64,000 nucleotides of DNA from JARFQH01 sp963825595 (GTDB taxonomy: Bacteria; Desulfobacterota; Desulfobacteria; Desulfobacterales; SG8-13): contig CAWGUE010000028.1 of NCBI GenBank assembly GCA_963825595.1, forward strand, positions 1-64,000, written 5' to 3'. The number at the start of each line of letters is the position of its first letter. The stretch's first letter is position 1. The notes below the pieces were generated by a model. The model was not told the DNA's origin. It worked only from the letters and a program-made list of their open reading frames with translations, and ran no database searches. Shown piece by piece: positions 1 through 8,211 of this stretch. The position numbers were made by a program, and so were the translations under genes.

Positions 1-208
1 TTTAGTGACGATAAATACTGGTATTAAGTAAAATATTTACCGCAGACTCGGTAGGCGGTGTTAAAGACCGACGGGTTGAATGTCACGCTGTGAGCCCGAT
101 CGCTGTCGCAGATCACCGGTAGTAATTGACTTCAAGGGTCGACTGGGTTAAAAAGATGGACAAAAAAGACGCTTTTCGGTCCAATTTGAAACCAGGAGGA
201 GAAATATT
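1..208. other. Intergenic left edge
   Basis: I see no gene here. The only clear signal is a good Shine-Dalgarno sequence (aggagg, about 192-197) belonging to the small gene that starts at 209. Confidence 0.5.
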
Positions 209-409
209 ATGAAATCAGGAGAAACCGGTCAAAAACTGGCTGATGTCATCAAAAAAGCCATCGCAGATTGTGAAATCACAAGTTCCGAATACGATGAAAT
301 TGTGGCAACGGCTCATTCGGATTCAAAAATTGATGCCATGGAGCAAAAGCTGCTGGTGCAGTTCCAGGGAATGATCGCCAATGGCACCATAAAAAGGGTC
401 CCCGGTTGA
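209..409 (+). CDS. Small hypothetical protein, 66 aa
   Basis: A 66-residue, mixed-charge, probably helical protein with no signal peptide or membrane segment. The ATG is preceded by a strong ribosome binding site (aggaggag, about 9 bases upstream), which is the main reason to believe it is real. It begins MKSGETGQKLADVIKKAIAD and has no motif I recognise. It stands alone, facing a string of broken genes on the other strand in what looks like an eroded accessory patch. No function can be assigned. Confidence 0.6.
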   Translation: MKSGETGQKLADVIKKAIADCEITSSEYDEIVATAHSDSKIDAMEQKLLVQFQGMIANGTIKRVPG

Positions 410-412
410 GTG

Positions 413-622
413 TTACCCGTCAATAAATTTTGTTAAACCGCACGAATCTTTGACCACCAAGTCCGACCGCTTGCGTTGAACCTGTTCAATGACCATCTGT
501 CCGTCATCGGCTTCGCCCACGATGGTCAGGTTTTTCTCTTGGGACAGCAGGCGGTAAAGGCCCTGATGGAAAATGGGATGGTCGTCGACTAAAAGAATGC
601 TATGTACAGCAGCTGCCTCTGT
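413..622 (-). pseudogene. Remnant of a NarL/FixJ-type response regulator receiver
   Basis: Read on the minus strand, an open stretch without a usable start encodes HSILLVDDHPIFHQGLYRLL and then a run ending in VGEADDGQ. This is the beta1-alpha1 start of a NarL-type receiver, with the acidic DD pair intact. The frame stops after about 70 codons, close to where the phospho-acceptor aspartate should lie (DLVVKD is seen where DVVVMD is usual). Nothing of the rest of the receiver or the LuxR-type helix-turn-helix follows. It is therefore a truncated fragment. It was probably never noticed as an ORF because it lacks a start codon. Confidence 0.75.
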
Positions 623-672
623 TTAAATGATCTGCAAACAACCTAAGAAATGCACCCGTTCAGAAGAAAATG

Positions 673-884
673 TTAATCAGTCCACTTCAGCTTTAGTTTC
701 TTCCGGGAATAAGCACAATCTTGGAGATACAAGTCAGTGAGATCCTGATAAGGAACCCCGGTTTCCTCAGCCAATTTTTAAAATAATCGATGAACTCAAC
801 ACCGAGCCGGAGTGTCACCTGTTTTTTAAGGTATTTGGCATAAGGATATTTTACAGAATTTATAAAATCATATTCTTCTCTCAT
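673..884 (-). pseudogene. BrnA/CopG-type antitoxin, frameshifted
   Basis: The frame from 884 starts MREEYDFINSVKYPYAKYLK and continues KKQVTLRLGVEFIDYFKNW, the typical N-terminus of BrnA/CopG-like antitoxins. It then drifts into unrelated residues. One base away, the alternative frame continues exactly as the family should (LAEETGVPYQDLTDLYLQDC, then AYSRKKLKLKW) and ends at a TAA at 673-675. A single-base indel near 770-785, within an A/T-rich stretch, therefore splits the gene. No BrnT-type toxin is visible next to it. The break may be real decay or a sequencing error; the decayed neighbours favour decay. Confidence 0.75.
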
Positions 885-901
885 AATAGAAAATTTCCGT
901 A

Positions 902-1318
902 TTATGAATGGCGATTTGAAGGCGGCGTTTCTATTACAGGCTTGATGTCTGTTTGGCTGAAATCCCCACCTTTAAATAGCAACCGTTCACCAGAATACTT
1001 CGCCAGTGCATAAGCGCAACAATCCCCAATATTCAGACCGGCAGGGTGATGACCCTTTCCGAATTTTCTCCAGGCAATAAGGGCTAGTTCTACTTGGTCT
1101 CCGTTTAAGGGAATGATTTCAAATCGAGCGCGATGCAGCAGAAGATCGAGTTCACGGCCGCCGGCATCACCCTTCTTGGCCTCGATCACGATGGCACTCT
1201 CCAATGCGTTGAAAGCACTGATCATTCTTTTTGAATCTTCAGCAAGTGCCCTTACGAAAGTGGCTGTTTCAGGTTCACCCAGAAGAATAGCGATCACTGC
1301 AGAGGAATCGACAATCAT
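902..1318 (-). CDS. vapC: VapC-type PIN-domain toxin (ribonuclease)
   Basis: A 138-residue PIN-domain protein and probable toxin of a type II toxin-antitoxin pair; VapC toxins are Mg-dependent RNases. It begins MIVDSSAVIAIL, with the first catalytic aspartate in VDSSA. A conserved Glu lies in the ALESAIVIEAKKG segment and the C-terminal acidic cluster is NIGDCCAYALA. The length is normal for VapC. An upstream extension of the frame is possible, but the ATG at 1318 is preferred because it overlaps the antitoxin stop codon (TAATG), the usual translational coupling of vapBC. Confidence 0.88.
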   Translation of the reverse strand: MIVDSSAVIAILLGEPETATFVRALAEDSKRMISAFNALESAIVIEAKKGDAGGRELDLLLHRARFEIIPLNGDQVELALIAWRKFGKGHHPAGLNIGDCCAYALAKYSGERLLFKGGDFSQTDIKPVIETPPSNRHS

Positions 1319-1572
1319 TATCCCGGAACTCCTATAGAATCGTAACTCAATATTTCCTCGGCAGAACGCGGATCCTGATCGGGAATCGCGCTGCAACGCT
1401 TAGAAATTTTTAATATTTCTTCGGAAAAATCTGTCGTGGTAGAACGCCCGCGGAGACGTTCCAGTCTTTCCTCTAAAGCGTTGGTGATCGCCTGAGTAAT
1501 CGTTTCTCCACTTTCGGCTGCAACTTCGCGGGCCAGTTTTTCAGCTTTTGGATTTCGAATGCTTAAAGCCAT
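1318..1572 (-). CDS. vapB: VapB-type antitoxin
   Basis: An 84-residue protein from the ATG at 1572 (MALSIRNPKAEKLAREVAAE). It matches the short VapB/PSK-type antitoxins that pair with PIN toxins: an N-terminal DNA-binding arm with LSIRNPKAEKLAREV and a flexible charged C-terminus that wraps the toxin. Its stop overlaps the vapC start by one base. A start six codons further upstream (1590) is possible but less typical. A perfect palindrome just upstream (1596-1612) is the likely autoregulatory operator. Confidence 0.85.
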   Translation of the reverse strand: MALSIRNPKAEKLAREVAAESGETITQAITNALEERLERLRGRSTTTDFSEEILKISKRCSAIPDQDPRSAEEILSYDSIGVPG

Positions 1573-1595
1573 TTCTTCCTGCTCCCTCATGTTTT

Positions 1596-1644
1596 TGTAT
1601 ATATCATATACATTTTTATATATTATGCATTAACCGGCTGTCAA
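1596..1644 (-). promoter_or_regulatory. vapBC promoter and operator palindrome
   Basis: On the minus strand a TTGACA -35 box (1639-1644) is followed after 16-17 bases by TATATA/ATATAA (about 1616-1622). Immediately downstream is a perfect inverted repeat, TGTATAT-N3-ATATACA (1596-1612). This is the arrangement expected for VapBC autorepression at the promoter. Confidence 0.65.
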
Positions 1645-1766
1645 CTGAAAAGTGTGGATAGGCCCTGGGTTCAAGAGTTATGAGGTTCATGGTTAAGGTC
1701 TAAAAGGCATTCTTCCCTTTAACTCGGAAAGTTGATCACTGACGCTGATTCACTAACCTTCGAACC

Positions 1767-2069
1767 GTGAACATGGTGAGGCGGCATTTCAATCCGGCCT
1801 TGACGAAAGCGAAACTCGGCCATGTACGTTTTCACGACCTGAGCCATACCTGCGCAGGCCTGTTGATTGAGCAGCGAAAGAACATAAAATACATACAGAC
1901 TCAACTTCTACATTCAGGCCTGACAGTGACCCTGAATGTCAACGCCCACTTGATAAAGTCGGTTAATCAGAAGGCGGCATCGAAGCTTGAAAGCTCGACT
2001 TTCGAGACCGGTCACAATTTGGTCACAACCGACGAAAAAGGGGTTACGGCCTCAACCGTAACCCCTTGA
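1767..2069 (+). pseudogene. Degenerate C-terminal fragment of a tyrosine recombinase (integrase)
   Basis: About 100 residues match the catalytic C-terminus of phage-type integrases: RFHDLSHTCAGLLIEQ, NIKYIQTQLLHSG, TVTLNVNAHL. Catalytic residues are lost. The HxLRH motif reads HDLSH (Arg to Ser), and the nucleophilic tyrosine of the usual TLNVYAHL motif is Asn. The whole N-terminal half is absent. It ends just before a tRNA-Val gene, the classic integration target, so it marks a former island or prophage boundary. Confidence 0.85.
2038..2067 (-). terminator. Rho-independent terminator after tRNA-Val
   Basis: A perfect 12-bp stem with a 6-base loop (AAGGGGTTACGG ... CCGTAACCCCTT), followed on the minus strand by TTT. 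It lies just downstream of tRNA-Val and overlaps the end of the dead integrase fragment. Confidence 0.75.
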
Positions 2070-2075
2070 ATTTTC

Positions 2076-2150
2076 TGGTAGGCACGACTGGATTTGAACC
2101 AGCGACTTCTACCGTGTCAGGGTAGCGCTCTCCCCCTGAGCTACGTGCCT
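2076..2150 (-). tRNA. tRNA-Val (GAC)
   Basis: A full cloverleaf can be drawn on the minus strand. The acceptor stem is AGGCACG/CGTGCCT, the D arm GCTC...GAGC, the anticodon stem CTACC/GGTAG with loop CTGACAC (anticodon GAC), and the T arm GCTGG-TTCAAAT-CCAGT. The CCA tail is encoded. It sits beside an integrase remnant and is a plausible old attachment site. Confidence 0.95.
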
Positions 2151-2230
2151 ATTGTGCCGTTTGTGTTACCATCGGCTGTCTTGGCTGTCAAGCAGAATCA
2201 AATACCGGATTCTTATCGGTTGTGCCGGTT

Positions 2231-3451
2231 TTATTGCTGCTGAACCGAACCTGGTGCATGCGGGATGAGCTGAACGCTCAAGCGGTCATCTGAGACATCG
2301 TAAATGTTGATCCCGAAGGTATCAAAAGCCTGGACCATCATGGCATCCGCCAATTCGCTGGTTTTCCCGCGAAAGGCGATGTTCAGACTGGCATTGTCGG
2401 CCTTCAGCTCCTTCACTTGAACGTCTTCGACGTTCGGTAAAGACGTCAGCATCCGGCGAAATTGTACGAAATTGGATAGGTTGCGGGTTCCGGTCAGTTG
2501 AATTTCGACCTTGCCGGCCGCCAGCCCTTTCTTTTGCCACGCGGCGGCCATCTGGGCGGTCAAGCCCTCTCCCGCCAGTTCTCCGACGGCACGAAGCGCT
2601 TCCCGGCTGCCGGCAATGACATCCGCGTTGGCCGTTACGGCCGTCTTGTCAATATTGGTTATCTCCTCACCGGAGGCCGTGAGATACGCACGAGCCATGA
2701 TCCCACCTTTGAACGACCGTAAATCCGACCCCATCATATTGGGTGCATTATCGGCCACGGCCCGGCCGAGAACCACCGCGTCGGCACGAAGCGCCTTGCC
2801 CAATTCGATGGCTTCGGAAACGGTAACCTGCGGGGCGTCGGGAACAGACTGTCGGGCCATGAGCTGGACCTGGGGTCCGTGCTCAACGATTCGGAAACCT
2901 TGCTTCCGCATTGTTTCGGCCATGGCCGTTTCCGCAAATGATTTCGTCAAAGGCATATTTCGTCCCCACCAGTACTGGGGAAAGGGGTTTTCAAGATTCT
3001 GCTCGACAATGAAAAAAAGGACCGCCGGCATTCTTTCCTGTGTCAGAAGAACACCGGAACGGATCAACTCGTTTTTGACCCTGCTTCCGGAAACAGTGGC
3101 CTGAACTGCGACACGATACCCTTTTTCCAAACGCGCTTCGGTGAGGACCTTGTAATCCTGGATAAATTGGCCGGGGTTGTCAAAAATGGTTTGGTTGATT
3201 TTTTCATAGTGCGCCACCATGGCATCCACCGAAAGCACCTCCGCTACGGCAAGCCCCAGCGCAGAAACAAGGCCATTGGTGATCGCCTGCTTTCTGGCCG
3301 CGGTGATATTCTCCGCGACAACGGTCTCGGTGCCGATCACGACATAGGTCTGGGAGGATGATGGGGCCGCAGCCTGGACGGCGGCTGAACTCATCATCAG
3401 AAAGAAAAAAACGAAAGCTGTTATCGGGAGCAGGCTTTTTCGGACAAACAT
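2231..3451 (-). CDS. Secreted FlgT-like protein of unknown function
   Basis: A 406-residue exported protein. The start at 3451 is chosen because it gives a clean Sec signal peptide (MFVRKSLLPITAFVFFFLMM, then ending near VQAAA) and has an AAGG box upstream. The mature N-terminus (GTETVVAENITAARKQAITN) resembles the FlgT N-terminal domain: repeated Ala/Lys helix, then GLVSALG. The middle and the C-terminal 'SLPNVEDVQVKEL' region look like the later alpha/beta domains of FlgT-like proteins. No flagellar genes are nearby, so a flagellar role is not supported by context. It lies just downstream of the polyprenyl synthase gene on the same strand. Confidence 0.6.
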   Translation of the reverse strand: MFVRKSLLPITAFVFFFLMMSSAAVQAAAPSSSQTYVVIGTETVVAENITAARKQAITNGLVSALGLAVAEVLSVDAMVAHYEKINQTIFDNPGQFIQDYKVLTEARLEKGYRVAVQATVSGSRVKNELIRSGVLLTQERMPAVLFFIVEQNLENPFPQYWWGRNMPLTKSFAETAMAETMRKQGFRIVEHGPQVQLMARQSVPDAPQVTVSEAIELGKALRADAVVLGRAVADNAPNMMGSDLRSFKGGIMARAYLTASGEEITNIDKTAVTANADVIAGSREALRAVGELAGEGLTAQMAAAWQKKGLAAGKVEIQLTGTRNLSNFVQFRRMLTSLPNVEDVQVKELKADNASLNIAFRGKTSELADAMMVQAFDTFGINIYDVSDDRLSVQLIPHAPGSVQQQ

Positions 3452-3511
3452 CAGGATAACCTTTTTTAGGGTTAATCTTGAGGACTTACCGCATGCGCAA
3501 TTATACCACAT

Positions 3512-4495
3512 CTAAGATTTTCGGACCAGCGCATAGTCGGCGATGTCGTAAAGAAGCACCTTTGCCGGTCCCGATGCGAAAACCTCGAGCGACTGTTTGG
3601 CTTTGCGAATAAATTCAGCCGCTTGATCGCGGGTATATTCGATGCTTCCGCAGCTGACGAGGAAGTCAACCAGCGTCTCGAACTCTTCCCTGGAAAAGTC
3701 CTTATTTTGAATGATCTGCAGCATCCGACCGCGGTCTTTGCCACCCGCTGATTGCAGGGCATGAATAACCGGCAGGGTCAATTTGCCTTCCCGCAGGTCG
3801 GCACCGACAAGCTTGCCCAGCGCGGCGCTGTCAGCGGTGTAGTCGAGCAGGTCATCCGCCATCTGAAATGCAAACCCCAGGTTCAAGCCGTACGCGTTTA
3901 AGGCGGTCTCTTTTTCACGCGGGACATTTGCCAGAATGGCGCTGGATCGGCAGGCACCCGCAAACAAAACGGCGGTTTTCCGTCGGATGACCTCCAGGTA
4001 TTCCGGTTCCGTCAAGTCGACGGCACCCTTGCGCGCGAGTTGGTGGATCTCTCCCTGGGACATGTTTTCGGTAATTTCCGCGATGACCCGTATAATCCGG
4101 GGAGATCCGGTCTCGGCGGCCAGTGTCAACGACCGTGCCAGCAGAAAATCCCCCGCGAGGACGGCTGTGGCACTATCCCAGACCGCGTGAGCCACCGGAT
4201 TGCCTCGTCGGAGCCTGGCACCGTCGACGACGTCATCATGCAGCAGCGTGGCAGCATGCAGGAATTCGAAAATGGTTGAAAACTTACTGGTGTTGGCCCC
4301 CTCGTAACCGCAGAGCCTGGCACTGATAACCATCAGCAGTGGACGCAGCCGCTTGCCGCCGCTGAAAAGAATATGACGGGCAATTTCCGACACCAGCTCA
4401 AGATGCGGGCGAAGATTCCCGGCCAGTTCGGACTCTATTTCAGCCAGATCCTTTTTGACCCGCTCGAATATGCTGTTCTTCAGGTCGTTGCTCAT
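3512..4495 (-). CDS. ispB: Trans-polyprenyl diphosphate synthase (IspB/octaprenyl type)
   Basis: A 327-residue chain-elongating prenyltransferase that condenses isopentenyl diphosphate onto allylic diphosphates, giving the long side chain of menaquinone. The first Asp-rich motif is visible as LLHDDVVDGARLRRG and the second as FQMADDLLDYTAD. GGKRLRPLL near residue 47 is the usual N-terminal substrate-binding segment. The ATG overlaps the rimO stop by four bases (ATGA), so the two are translationally coupled. The exact chain length cannot be read from the sequence. Menaquinone fits the QmoC-containing sulfate-respiration chain in the same window. Confidence 0.88.
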   Translation of the reverse strand: MSNDLKNSIFERVKKDLAEIESELAGNLRPHLELVSEIARHILFSGGKRLRPLLMVISARLCGYEGANTSKFSTIFEFLHAATLLHDDVVDGARLRRGNPVAHAVWDSATAVLAGDFLLARSLTLAAETGSPRIIRVIAEITENMSQGEIHQLARKGAVDLTEPEYLEVIRRKTAVLFAGACRSSAILANVPREKETALNAYGLNLGFAFQMADDLLDYTADSAALGKLVGADLREGKLTLPVIHALQSAGGKDRGRMLQIIQNKDFSREEFETLVDFLVSCGSIEYTRDQAAEFIRKAKQSLEVFASGPAKVLLYDIADYALVRKS

Positions 4496-5850
4496 ACCGC
4501 GATTCCCACAAGATCGTATTCGAGCGTGTCGGTAATCCTCACCGCCGCAAAAGAACCGGTGCGCAGATTATCGGCATGGATGTAGGTGATACCGTCGACC
4601 TCCGGGGCCTGAAACTCGGTGCGCCCGGTGTACACACCGTTCTCGGGATGTTCCTCGATCAGAACCGAAAGGGTTTGGTCGCGGTAGTTGCGGTTTCGGG
4701 CCGCGGATATGTTCTGCTGGCGTTTCATCAGGTGGCGGTAACGCTCCTTGGCTTTCGGGGCTGATACATGACCGGGCAGGACGTGGGACGGCAGGTCCTC
4801 GGCGTCGGAATAGAGGAAGCATCCCAGATGATCGAATTGCACCGTTTCGACAAAATCCATCAATTCACCAAACTCGGCATCCGTTTCGCCCGGAAATCCG
4901 ACAATGACGGTCGTCCGCAGAGCCACATCCGGGATCGTCCGTCGGATATGGTCGACCATGGCGTACAGCTCCTCGGGGCCGTACTGACGGCCCATCCGTT
5001 TGAGGACCGCGCGGCTGGCGTGTTGAATCGGTACATCGATATACGAGCAGATGCATGCGTGCCGTGCCACCGCAGCAATGGTCCGCTGGTCAAGGCTTTC
5101 GGGGTGTCCGTAAAGGAGACGGATCCAGAATTGCTGATGGTCCGCCACTGGCGACGGCCCGGAAATAGGCTCTTTGGCCAGTCCGGCAAGGGTTTCCAGC
5201 AGGCCGGCGAAATCGGTCGATGGCGTAAAATCCTTTCCATAGGCCGTCGTCTCCTGGGAAACAAGAACCAGTTCCCTGACGCCGGTCTGAATCAGCTGCC
5301 GGGCTTCGTTCAGGATATCTTCCAAAAGCCGGCTTTTCTGCCGGCCGCGCAACTTGGGGATAATACAATAGGTGCAGTGCCGGTCGCACCCCTCGGCCGT
5401 CTTGAGATAGGCCATATGGGGACTGCTTCCTGCCGGCCGCTCGATCCCGGATGTGGATAATGAAATGGTGTCCGGATCCGGCAGGATGCACTTGGCGGTG
5501 TCCAGATAGCCGCCGGCAGCTTCGACAATTCGGTCAAAGGCACCGGTTCCCAGGAAAACATCCACTTCGGGGATGGCTTTGATGATGTCTTCCCGATACC
5601 TTTCCGGCAGGCAGCCGGCGACAACCAGCCGGCGGCACGCGCCCTGTTGTTTGTTCTTTGCCAGTTCCAGGATCGTATCGATCGATTCGTCGGCCGCCGA
5701 TTCGATAAAACTGCACGTGTTGACGACAATGACTTCCGCTTCAGCAGGATCGCCGGTGATCACCGCTCCGGTTTTTTTCAGTCGCCCGAGCATGATCTCG
5801 CTGTCGATCTGATTCCTGGCGCAGCCGAGGCTGGCGATATGGATTTTCAT
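4492..5850 (-). CDS. rimO: Ribosomal protein uS12 methylthiotransferase RimO
   Basis: A 452-residue radical-SAM enzyme that methylthiolates the conserved Asp of ribosomal protein S12. It starts MKIHIASLGCARNQIDSEIM, the RimO form of the UPF0004 domain, with cysteines for the auxiliary cluster also in VNTCSFI and VAGCLPERY. The radical-SAM motif CxxxCxxC is CDRHCTYC, followed by IPKLRGRQKSR. The final ~65 residues form the TRAM domain (TLSVLIEEHPENGVYTGRTE). It overlaps the downstream prenyl synthase gene by four bases. Confidence 0.93.
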   Translation of the reverse strand: MKIHIASLGCARNQIDSEIMLGRLKKTGAVITGDPAEAEVIVVNTCSFIESAADESIDTILELAKNKQQGACRRLVVAGCLPERYREDIIKAIPEVDVFLGTGAFDRIVEAAGGYLDTAKCILPDPDTISLSTSGIERPAGSSPHMAYLKTAEGCDRHCTYCIIPKLRGRQKSRLLEDILNEARQLIQTGVRELVLVSQETTAYGKDFTPSTDFAGLLETLAGLAKEPISGPSPVADHQQFWIRLLYGHPESLDQRTIAAVARHACICSYIDVPIQHASRAVLKRMGRQYGPEELYAMVDHIRRTIPDVALRTTVIVGFPGETDAEFGELMDFVETVQFDHLGCFLYSDAEDLPSHVLPGHVSAPKAKERYRHLMKRQQNISAARNRNYRDQTLSVLIEEHPENGVYTGRTEFQAPEVDGITYIHADNLRTGSFAAVRITDTLEYDLVGIAV

Positions 5851-5907
5851 GCTGCGTTCTTTTCAATGCTTGGATGCATGCATACCGATCGGGAGTGAGT
5901 GATCGCA

Positions 5908-5938
5908 AAAGGCTGCCCACGAATACCGGGCAGCCTTT
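5908..5938 (-). terminator. Hairpin between etfA and rimO, probable terminator
   Basis: A perfect 11-bp stem (AAAGGCTGCCC/GGGCAGCCTTT) with a 9-base loop in the intergenic space. On the minus strand the T tail is short (TTTTGCG). It probably ends the etfBA transcript. Confidence 0.6.
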
Positions 5939-6051
5939 GGTTTTGCAGCAAACGGCTTGATTCAGGATTGGGTCCACCGCTGAAGAATTCTTTCGATCCA
6001 CCCGTATACCTTGGGTCAGACCGTTTCTGACAGGTGGTGGATACCTTTCGG

Positions 6052-6119
6052 TTTAACCCAAGTTAAGCGTTTCATGTTTTCGAAATGACAAACTTGAAAA
6101 TCGCTCCATTTGGGTTTAA
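6052..6119. repeat. 68-bp inverted-repeat element at the etfA stop codon
   Basis: The ends are TTTAACCCAAGTTAAGCG and CGCTCCATTTGGGTTTAA, imperfect inverted copies of each other. The same end sequences occur at 18199-18217 and 18501-18518. The right end supplies the etfA stop codon (6116-6118), and the related element does the same for hypD. It may be a small non-autonomous element or a 3'-end hairpin. Confidence 0.6.
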
Positions 6120-7075
6120 CCCTTGAGCTTTTTTACTTCTTCTGTGATCAGAGGCACGATCTCAAAAAGGTCGCCCACAACACCGTAATCGGCCTTTGAA
6201 AAAATCGGCGCCTCGCTATCCTTGTTGACGGCCACGATCACTTTGGAAGACGACATCCCGGCCAGGTGCTGAATGGCTCCGGATATGCCAAGCGCGATAT
6301 ACAGATTCGGGGAGACCACCTTGCCGGTCTGCCCCACCTGATCGGCGTGGGGACGCCAGCCCTCATCGACGGCCGACCGCGAAGCCCCCACGGCACCGCC
6401 GAGGGCATCGGCCAGTGCTTCTACTAGACTGTAATCGGTGCCCCCCATGCCTCTGCCGCCCGATACGACGACATCGGCTTCGGTCAGCTCTACCTTGCCG
6501 GTTTCCAATGCTTTTTCGACAAACTTCAACTGACTTTCTCCCGGATCGACCGCGACTTTTTCTATGCTGCCGGCCTTGGCTGACGCTTCGATGCGCATAG
6601 CGTTCGGCCGGGTGGCAACGATTTGCGGCTTGCCGCTGAGAGCGACTTCCGCTTTAATCTTGCCGCCGTACAACGGCCGGGTGGCGATGACGTTTCCGCC
6701 ATCGGCGCGCACCGCCACGCAGTCCATAGCCAGGCCGGCATCCAGCCGCGCCGCCAACCGTGCCGCCAGGTCCTTGCCCTGGGTCGACGCGCCAAGAATA
6801 ATCACTTGAGGATCGACCGTCGCGCTGATATCTGCAACCACCTTGGTATAGCTGTCGGTCAGATATTCCGCCAGGCTTGCATGCTCCGCGACGATAATTT
6901 TATCGGCGCCATACGCCCCCAACTCAGCGGCAAGCCCTTCGACTCCAGCGCCGATAAGAAGTGCGGTCAGTTCGGTCCCCAGGCTGTCCGCCAGCCGGCG
7001 GCCTTCACTCAATACTTCATAGGTGATTTTTCTGAATTTTCCATCTCTCTGTTCAGTAACGGCTAAAACGCTCAT
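6116..7075 (-). CDS. etfA: Electron transfer flavoprotein, alpha subunit
   Basis: A 319-residue FAD-binding subunit of the EtfAB heterodimer, which moves electrons between flavin dehydrogenases and a membrane quinone or Fe-S partner. The N-terminal half is the Rossmann-like ETF domain. The C-terminal FAD domain shows VVSGGRGMGG, the VGASRSAVDEGWRPHADQVG segment and the typical YIALGISGAIQHLAGM. A GGAG ribosome binding site lies before the ATG. It follows etfB on the minus strand with a gap of about 170 bases. No acyl-CoA dehydrogenase or ETF:quinone oxidoreductase is adjacent, so the partner is not defined here. Confidence 0.93.
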   Translation of the reverse strand: MSVLAVTEQRDGKFRKITYEVLSEGRRLADSLGTELTALLIGAGVEGLAAELGAYGADKIIVAEHASLAEYLTDSYTKVVADISATVDPQVIILGASTQGKDLAARLAARLDAGLAMDCVAVRADGGNVIATRPLYGGKIKAEVALSGKPQIVATRPNAMRIEASAKAGSIEKVAVDPGESQLKFVEKALETGKVELTEADVVVSGGRGMGGTDYSLVEALADALGGAVGASRSAVDEGWRPHADQVGQTGKVVSPNLYIALGISGAIQHLAGMSSSKVIVAVNKDSEAPIFSKADYGVVGDLFEIVPLITEEVKKLKG

Positions 7076-7248
7076 ATTCGTCTCCGGATAAAATTTTACT
7101 CATAGGGTTAGTGGTCAGCGTCCAGACACAAACGGACCCTTTCGGTTCAGGTCAAGGCCGCTTTTTTGGAACCGACGGCGGCGGCGAGGGCTGCAGGCAA
7201 CGATAACGCCGGACCGGGCCAAAAGATACCGTTAGTGACTGGGCACTG

Positions 7249-8031
7249 CTATAAGACTTTGGCCTCTTCCGCCAACAACCTAACCAGGGTCGCCGCCTTT
7301 TCAGCAGCGGTCTCGCCGTCGATAATCCGCCCGCCTTTTCTTTCGGCTGGTTTCTGCAAAGAGAGAATCTTTGTTTTCGGTTCACCGATATCAGCTTCAG
7401 CCAGGCCAATGTCAGCGAGGCTCTTTGTCGCCAGGGGTTTCTTTTTAGCCTTCATAATGCCCGGCAAAGAGGCGTATCGCGGCTCGTTGAGGCCTCGCTG
7501 GGTGGTCAACAACGCCGGCAGAGGCGCTTCCAAAACGACGACCCCCCCTTCGACGGTCCGCCGGCCGCGGATTTTACCGTCGATGATCTCCTGCTGGTTG
7601 ACAATGGAGATATTGGGCATCCCCAACAGTTCGGCCACGGCGGTACCGACCAGGAAGTTGTCGTCATCGACAGCCCGCTGGCCGGCGATGATCAGATCGT
7701 GCGGCATGCTTTTCAGCGCGGCTGCAAGAATTTTCGCAATCCCGAGGCCGTCGCACTTCTGGGCTGCCGGATCATTGATCAGTATGCCTTCGTCCGCCCC
7801 CATGGCCAAAGCGGTCCGCACCGCCTCGGCGGCTTTGTCGGGTCCGACGGTGAGGATCGTGACCTTACCGCCCTGGGCTTCTTTGATGCGCAGGGCTTCC
7901 TCTACGGCGAACTCGTCATAAGGGCTGATAACCCATTTCAGATCCGCCGTCTTGATCGACACACCATCTTCGGCAACGCTGATCATCGACTCGGTTGCGG
8001 GGACCTGTTTCAATAAGACCACTATTTCCAC
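7249..8031 (-). CDS. etfB: Electron transfer flavoprotein, beta subunit
   Basis: A 260-residue beta subunit of EtfAB. Family features are the N-terminal VVLLKQVPATE, ISPYDEFAVEEALRIKE, VTILTVGPDKAAEAVRTALA with MGADEGILI, and AGQRAVDDDNF. The start is a GTG at 8031 with AAAGGA about eight bases upstream. It is the first gene of a two-gene etfBA unit. Whether it is a bifurcating Etf cannot be decided without structural comparison. Confidence 0.92.
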   Translation of the reverse strand: MEIVVLLKQVPATESMISVAEDGVSIKTADLKWVISPYDEFAVEEALRIKEAQGGKVTILTVGPDKAAEAVRTALAMGADEGILINDPAAQKCDGLGIAKILAAALKSMPHDLIIAGQRAVDDDNFLVGTAVAELLGMPNISIVNQQEIIDGKIRGRRTVEGGVVVLEAPLPALLTTQRGLNEPRYASLPGIMKAKKKPLATKSLADIGLAEADIGEPKTKILSLQKPAERKGGRIIDGETAAEKAATLVRLLAEEAKVL

Positions 8032-8211
8032 TGCTTTTTCCTTTCTGCCTGAGATCGGTTAGAATCAAGCGCGCCGTGTCCGATACTCCGGGGTTGCCGG
8101 ACGGTCATCGGAAGGCATTAATGGTATAAGCTCTTTAAATAAATAGATTTAAAACGGACACACTATCTGACCGAACCGTTGTTGTCAAGCCCTGGGTTAG
8201 GCGCTGCCCGT

